DNA of 33,598 bases from Armatimonadota bacterium (GTDB lineage Bacteria > Armatimonadota > Fimbriimonadia > Fimbriimonadales > Fimbriimonadaceae): assembly GCA_020438215.1 (NCBI GenBank), contig JAGQUX010000026.1:1-33598 (forward strand). The letters run 5' to 3'. Made by a program: the position numbers and the translations under genes. This document shows positions 30,147 to 33,598 of the stretch, piece after piece (position 1 is the first letter of the stretch; every line of letters starts with the position of its first letter). A model generated the notes under the pieces. The model had not been told where the DNA came from, searched no databases, and saw nothing but the letters and a program-made list of their open reading frames with translations.

Positions 30147-32918
30147 ATGAACCTGAAAGATACGCTCAATCTGCCTAACGCAGACTTTTCCATCCCCATG
30201 AAGGCCAACCTCCGCGAGCGAGAGCCGGAGATTCAAACGCGCTGGGATGAGATGAGCATTTATCGGAAGATTCAGGATGCGCATCAGGGTGATAAGGTCT
30301 TCGTTCTCCACGATGGCCCGCCGTATACAAACTCGCCAATCCACATCGGAACCGGGCTCAACAAGATCCTCAAAGACTTTGTGGTGAAAAGCCGCTCTAT
30401 GATGGGGATGCGAGCCCCCTACGTTCCCGGCTACGACAACCACGGTTTGCCGATTGAGCAAGCGGTGATGAAGAAGCTCAACGAAGCAAAAATCGACTTC
30501 GATATCCCGATGCTTCGTGAGGAATGCCGTAAACACGCGGAGCACTTTATCGGCGTACAAACGGTGCAGTTCCGTCGGCTTGGAGTCTTTGGCATGTGGG
30601 ATAACCCCTATTCCCCCATGCGGCCCAAATACGGCGCAGAGATCATCCGTATCTTCAACCGATTGGTGAAAAACGGATACGTGTATCGCGGACTTCGCCC
30701 TGTGCTTTGGTCGCCAACATTCCAGACCGCACTTGCCGACACCGAAATCGTTTACGATGATGACCACGTCTCCACCGCGATCTTTGTCAAATTTCCCTTG
30801 AAGGAAGACAAGAACGGCCTCTTTGCGGGACTCGATGATGTTGCCACGGTCATCTGGACAACCACGCCTTGGACAATTCCTGCGAACCTCGCGGTGGCGT
30901 TTCACCCTGAGTTCACATATGTTGTTGTCAAAACAGAGAAAGGGCATCTTGTCTTACTCAAAGACTTGATGGCAAAGACACTTGAGAAATGCGGCCTGGA
31001 ATCCTACCAAGTGGTGAAAGAGTTCACCGGTGCAGAGATTGAATACTCTGTTTTTGAGCATCCCATCTACATGCGTGATTCCTTAGCCGTTTTAGCTGAT
31101 TACGTCACCACTGAGGATGGGACAGGCATCGTCCATACCGCTCCCGGCCATGGTCGCGACGACTTCTACACCGGCCAGAAATACGATCTACCCGTACTCT
31201 GCCCGGTGGATGAGCGCGGCATCCTCACCGAGGAAGCGGGTGAATTCGCAGGCACGCACTACAAAAAGTGCGACAGCGTTGTTGTGAGTCGCCTCGCCGA
31301 AGTCGGTGCCCTCCTCCAAAGCGAGGAGTATCACCACAAGTATCCGCTCGCCGAGCGCGATGGCAAGCCGGTCATCTTCCGCGCCACCGAGCAATGGTTT
31401 ATCGGCATTGACCTCCCCTTCCACGCTGACCCGAGCAAGACACTCCGCCAAAAGATGATGGATCAAATCCCCGAAGTGGCTTGGTATCCCAAGTCTGCGC
31501 AAGGGCGATTTACTGCCATGATCGAAGGTCGCCCGGATTGGTGCATTTCTCGCCAGCGACCGTGGGGTATCGGTATCCCGATCTTCTACGGTAAGGATTC
31601 CGGTGAGCCGGTTCTTGATCCGGTCGCTATCGAAGCGGTTGCTCAGCTTCTAAAGGAGAAAGGCTCTGATGCTTGGTACACCGTTGATGCCGCCGACATC
31701 CTCCCGGCCGGATACAAGCATCCGACGACAGGAGAAACCGAATTCACCAAGGAAACCGATGTCTTTGATGTTTGGTTCGATTCGGCCTGCACCCACATGG
31801 CGGTTCTGGAAGGGAATGTCGATCCTGCATGGAAAGAGCACCTCCCTGCAGACCTTTTCCTAGAGGGATCAGATCAACACCGGGGTTGGTTCAACATCTC
31901 CATGTTCCTCAGCACCGCGTGCAACGGGATTTCTCCGTTCAAAGCGGTTGTCACCCACGGCTTTGTTGTGGATGGGCAAGGCAACAAAATGTCCAAGCGA
32001 CTTGGCAATTCTGTTGACCCAATCCAAGCCAGCGAGGAGTACGGCGCGGATGTTCTGCGGTACTGGGCGGCTAGCGTCAATTACGAAAACGATGTCCCGT
32101 GTAGCCCTGAGCTTCTCAAAGTGGCGGGTGAGGCGTATCGCACCATCCGCAACACAATCCGATTCCTTATTGCGAACCTTAGCGACTACGATCCTGAGGC
32201 AGATCACGAGCTCAGCCTGATTGATCGCTGGGTGATGCAGTCCACCGATCAGCTCACCGAAACGGTGAAGAAGCATTTGCTGGAATACGACTTCAACCAG
32301 GCGATGTCCGCGGTTCACAACTTCTGCGTGAATGAACTCAGCCGTTTCTACCTGGATGCGATCAAAGACAGCATCTATTGTGACGGCGCGAACTGGCCTT
32401 CTCGACGTGGCGCACAACGGGCTTGTCATTACGTCGTCAACCGTTTGGTGAGATTGATTGCGCCGGTTCTTGTTCATACTGCTGATGAAGCTTACGAACG
32501 GATTCCGCATATTGCTCATCGAGAGAGCGTGCACTGCGATGTGTTCCTCGCTCCGGAAATTGAGTTTGATGCCAAAGTTGATCAGGACGTCAAAGCGTTG
32601 CTTGACATCCGTGGCAAAGCGTTTGCTCAATGGGAGCAATGGAAAGCAGCAAACAACGTCAAAGACTCCCAGGATGTTGAGCTAACACTCAGCACAGAAT
32701 CAAATCTCGTTGACCTTAAGGTTGACTTTCCCATCCTCTTCAAAATGGCAGATGTCAAGCTGAATAGCGGTTCGTTCCAAGCTGATTTCCAACTCAGCAC
32801 CTACGAAAAGTGCGATCGGAGCCGTGTTCGTCGCGCCGATGTCAAAGCCGTCGAATGGGAAGGACAGACCGTCAATCTCTCCGCTCGTGATCGCCGTGCA
32901 CTAGGAATCGAAGACTGA
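30147..32918 (+). CDS. ileS: Isoleucine--tRNA ligase
   Basis: 923 residues, class I synthetase. Visible features are FVLHDGPPYTNSPIHIGTGLNK with the signature motif as HIGT (66-69) rather than HIGH, the CP1 editing domain with WTTTPWTIPANLAVAFHP and GTGIVHTAPGHGRDDF, the PDWCISRQRPWGIGIPIF and DVWFDSACTH segments, NKMSKRLGN (KMSKR at 614-618), and the anticodon-binding helical domain. The C-terminus normally has a Cys4 zinc finger; here only a remnant YEKCDRSRVRRADV (C889) is left and the second Cys pair is absent. lspA starts 4 nt after the stop, a common neighbour of ileS. Confidence 0.97.
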   Translation: MNLKDTLNLPNADFSIPMKANLREREPEIQTRWDEMSIYRKIQDAHQGDKVFVLHDGPPYTNSPIHIGTGLNKILKDFVVKSRSMMGMRAPYVPGYDNHGLPIEQAVMKKLNEAKIDFDIPMLREECRKHAEHFIGVQTVQFRRLGVFGMWDNPYSPMRPKYGAEIIRIFNRLVKNGYVYRGLRPVLWSPTFQTALADTEIVYDDDHVSTAIFVKFPLKEDKNGLFAGLDDVATVIWTTTPWTIPANLAVAFHPEFTYVVVKTEKGHLVLLKDLMAKTLEKCGLESYQVVKEFTGAEIEYSVFEHPIYMRDSLAVLADYVTTEDGTGIVHTAPGHGRDDFYTGQKYDLPVLCPVDERGILTEEAGEFAGTHYKKCDSVVVSRLAEVGALLQSEEYHHKYPLAERDGKPVIFRATEQWFIGIDLPFHADPSKTLRQKMMDQIPEVAWYPKSAQGRFTAMIEGRPDWCISRQRPWGIGIPIFYGKDSGEPVLDPVAIEAVAQLLKEKGSDAWYTVDAADILPAGYKHPTTGETEFTKETDVFDVWFDSACTHMAVLEGNVDPAWKEHLPADLFLEGSDQHRGWFNISMFLSTACNGISPFKAVVTHGFVVDGQGNKMSKRLGNSVDPIQASEEYGADVLRYWAASVNYENDVPCSPELLKVAGEAYRTIRNTIRFLIANLSDYDPEADHELSLIDRWVMQSTDQLTETVKKHLLEYDFNQAMSAVHNFCVNELSRFYLDAIKDSIYCDGANWPSRRGAQRACHYVVNRLVRLIAPVLVHTADEAYERIPHIAHRESVHCDVFLAPEIEFDAKVDQDVKALLDIRGKAFAQWEQWKAANNVKDSQDVELTLSTESNLVDLKVDFPILFKMADVKLNSGSFQADFQLSTYEKCDRSRVRRADVKAVEWEGQTVNLSARDRRALGIED

Positions 32919-32922
32919 CCCA

Positions 32923-33483
32923 ATGGAAGCCACCGAGCCAAAGTTCCACCCGAAGTTCCGATTGTTCCTCATTTTGACAATCGGGCTTCTGGTTCTTGAC
33001 CAAGTGGTGAAAATTGCCAGCCGCAACGCAGTTGGTGGCGTTGAAGGCAAGTCCATTTCGAGTCTCTGGACAGGTGTTTTTGAACTCAAGCTGGTTTATA
33101 ACGAGGGTATCGCTTTTGGGATGTTCCAAGGTGCAGGTGTCGTCCTCACCCCCATTGCGATTATCATCACCGGGCTCGCCGCCTGGATGAGTTACAAAAA
33201 TCGCAACGAACCGAAAGTGGTGCATATCACAATGGCTCTGCTCGCCAGCGGTGCAATCGGCAACCTCTACGACCGACTCTTCCACGGCAAGGTCACCGAC
33301 ATGTTCTGGATTCGGCTGATCGACTTCCCGGTCTTCAACATTGCCGATGTGTGTATCACCGCCGCAGGAACACTCATGGTGCTTGGCGCGCTGAGTGAGA
33401 TGTTCACCAAAAAGCCTGCTGAGGAACCTGCGTTAGAAGCTGAGGCCGATATGAAGGCCGACTCGGGGGCGGAGGCACCGTAA
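32923..33483 (+). CDS. lspA: Lipoprotein signal peptidase (signal peptidase II)
   Basis: 186 residues with four hydrophobic segments (about 12-30, 70-90, 100-115 and 137-157). The catalytic aspartates lie in GAIGNLYDRLFHGKVTD (D117) and FPVFNIADVCI (D142). VLDQVVK and VYNEGIAFGMF are also typical. It is an inner-membrane aspartic peptidase that cleaves prolipoproteins before the lipidated Cys, and the lipobox protein in this window is a possible substrate. It has an acidic, Ala/Glu-rich C-terminal tail of about 25 residues not usual in E. coli LspA. It is probably co-transcribed with ileS. Confidence 0.95.
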   Translation: MEATEPKFHPKFRLFLILTIGLLVLDQVVKIASRNAVGGVEGKSISSLWTGVFELKLVYNEGIAFGMFQGAGVVLTPIAIIITGLAAWMSYKNRNEPKVVHITMALLASGAIGNLYDRLFHGKVTDMFWIRLIDFPVFNIADVCITAAGTLMVLGALSEMFTKKPAEEPALEAEADMKADSGAEAP

Positions 33484-33486
33484 GGT

Positions 33487-33517
33487 GCCGAGGGCGCGGC
33501 TTCGGGCGCGAGTCGGC
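33487..33517 (+). terminator. GC-rich hairpin after lspA
   Basis: GCCGA (33487-33491) pairs with TCGGC (33513-33517), and inside it GCGC (33494-33497) pairs with GCGC (33506-33509). It begins 3 nt after the lspA stop. No T-run follows, so it may mark the mRNA end by a Rho-dependent or processing route. Confidence 0.4.
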
Positions 33518-33562
33518 CCAATTTGAAACCTCCATGTTCTCGCCGGAGTAGTTCTTCTTATC

Positions 33563-33598
33563 ATGAGACGAATTCCTCCTGCAAATGGCCTTGGTTTG
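33563..33598 (+). CDS. Possible start of a further gene (partial)
   Basis: An ATG at 33563 opens 12 codons (MRRIPPANGLGL) to the window edge. A GGAG about 16 nt upstream is too distant to be a good ribosome site. It is too short to identify. Confidence 0.2.
   Translation, partial: MRRIPPANGLGL

Noticed and set aside
30015-30947. 310-aa open frame on the minus strand
   Set aside because: Shadow of uvrC/ileS coding; Arg/His-rich composition typical of an antisense frame.
1-33598. CRISPR array, insertion sequence or prophage
   Set aside because: No repeat-spacer pattern, transposase, integrase, terminal repeats or phage structural genes are seen; the 102-aa phage-type protein stands alone.

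Overview
This is a gene-dense, moderately GC-rich bacterial chromosome segment with almost no intergenic DNA. Several tail-to-tail gene pairs have stop codons that overlap or nearly touch. A diderm envelope is suggested by a DUF5916/CBM9-type exported protein with a predicted C-terminal beta-barrel and a lipoprotein with a lipobox. The overall gene style (conserved KOW-ending protein with an orphan response regulator, class I KARI, UbiD decarboxylase, DUF5916, GH38) resembles Armatimonadota (Fimbriimonadia-like). That placement is an impression from protein sequences, not a computed result.

Layout. 1-57: 5' end of a probable MotA-like membrane protein (minus). 183-3386: DNA maintenance block, mutL-ruvC (ATGA-coupled, plus) meeting a divergent dprA/SLOG gene (minus). 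3437-6926: cytosolic-type GH38 alpha-mannosidase followed by a 102-aa protein of a phage-type family. 6927-8719: an OmpR-type response regulator and an upstream conserved protein of unknown function (minus, ATGA-coupled). 8893-11844: threonine dehydrogenase and a TPR protein. 11847-16486: ilvC (minus), ubiD (plus) and the DUF5916 protein (minus). 16707-19104: a TfoX-N protein, a structured RNA region with an intrinsic terminator, then pfkA and a PfkB-family sugar-phosphate kinase, ATGA-coupled. 19159-19244: tRNA-Leu(CAA). 19315-21289: a secreted PrcB-domain protein and cinA. 21286-28085: a minus-strand run of lipoprotein, aconitase, DUF554 membrane protein and S9 peptidase. 28178-33483: uvrC, ileS and lspA. 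The window ends in a hairpin and possibly the first codons of another gene.

The genes are mostly core metabolism (glycolysis, TCA cycle, branched-chain amino acids, threonine), information processing (ileS, tRNA-Leu) and repair/recombination/competence (mutL, ruvC, dprA, uvrC, cinA, TfoX-N). I see no insertion sequence, CRISPR array, integrase or rRNA.

Three things stand out. First, the 102-aa protein at 6618-6926 looks like a phage small-protein family related to Acb2/Tad1 anti-defence hairpin proteins, yet sits alone among housekeeping genes. Second, a GGTAnnnT (or TAGAAT/TACACT) box recurs 6-8 nt before start codons that have no Shine-Dalgarno, which suggests widespread leaderless transcription. 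Third, an elaborate nested stem plus a strong intrinsic terminator lies directly before pfkA and looks like a candidate cis-regulatory RNA. Two conserved enzymes also show unusual metal-site losses: Tdh without its structural-zinc cysteines, and IleRS with HIGT instead of HIGH and a decayed C-terminal zinc finger.
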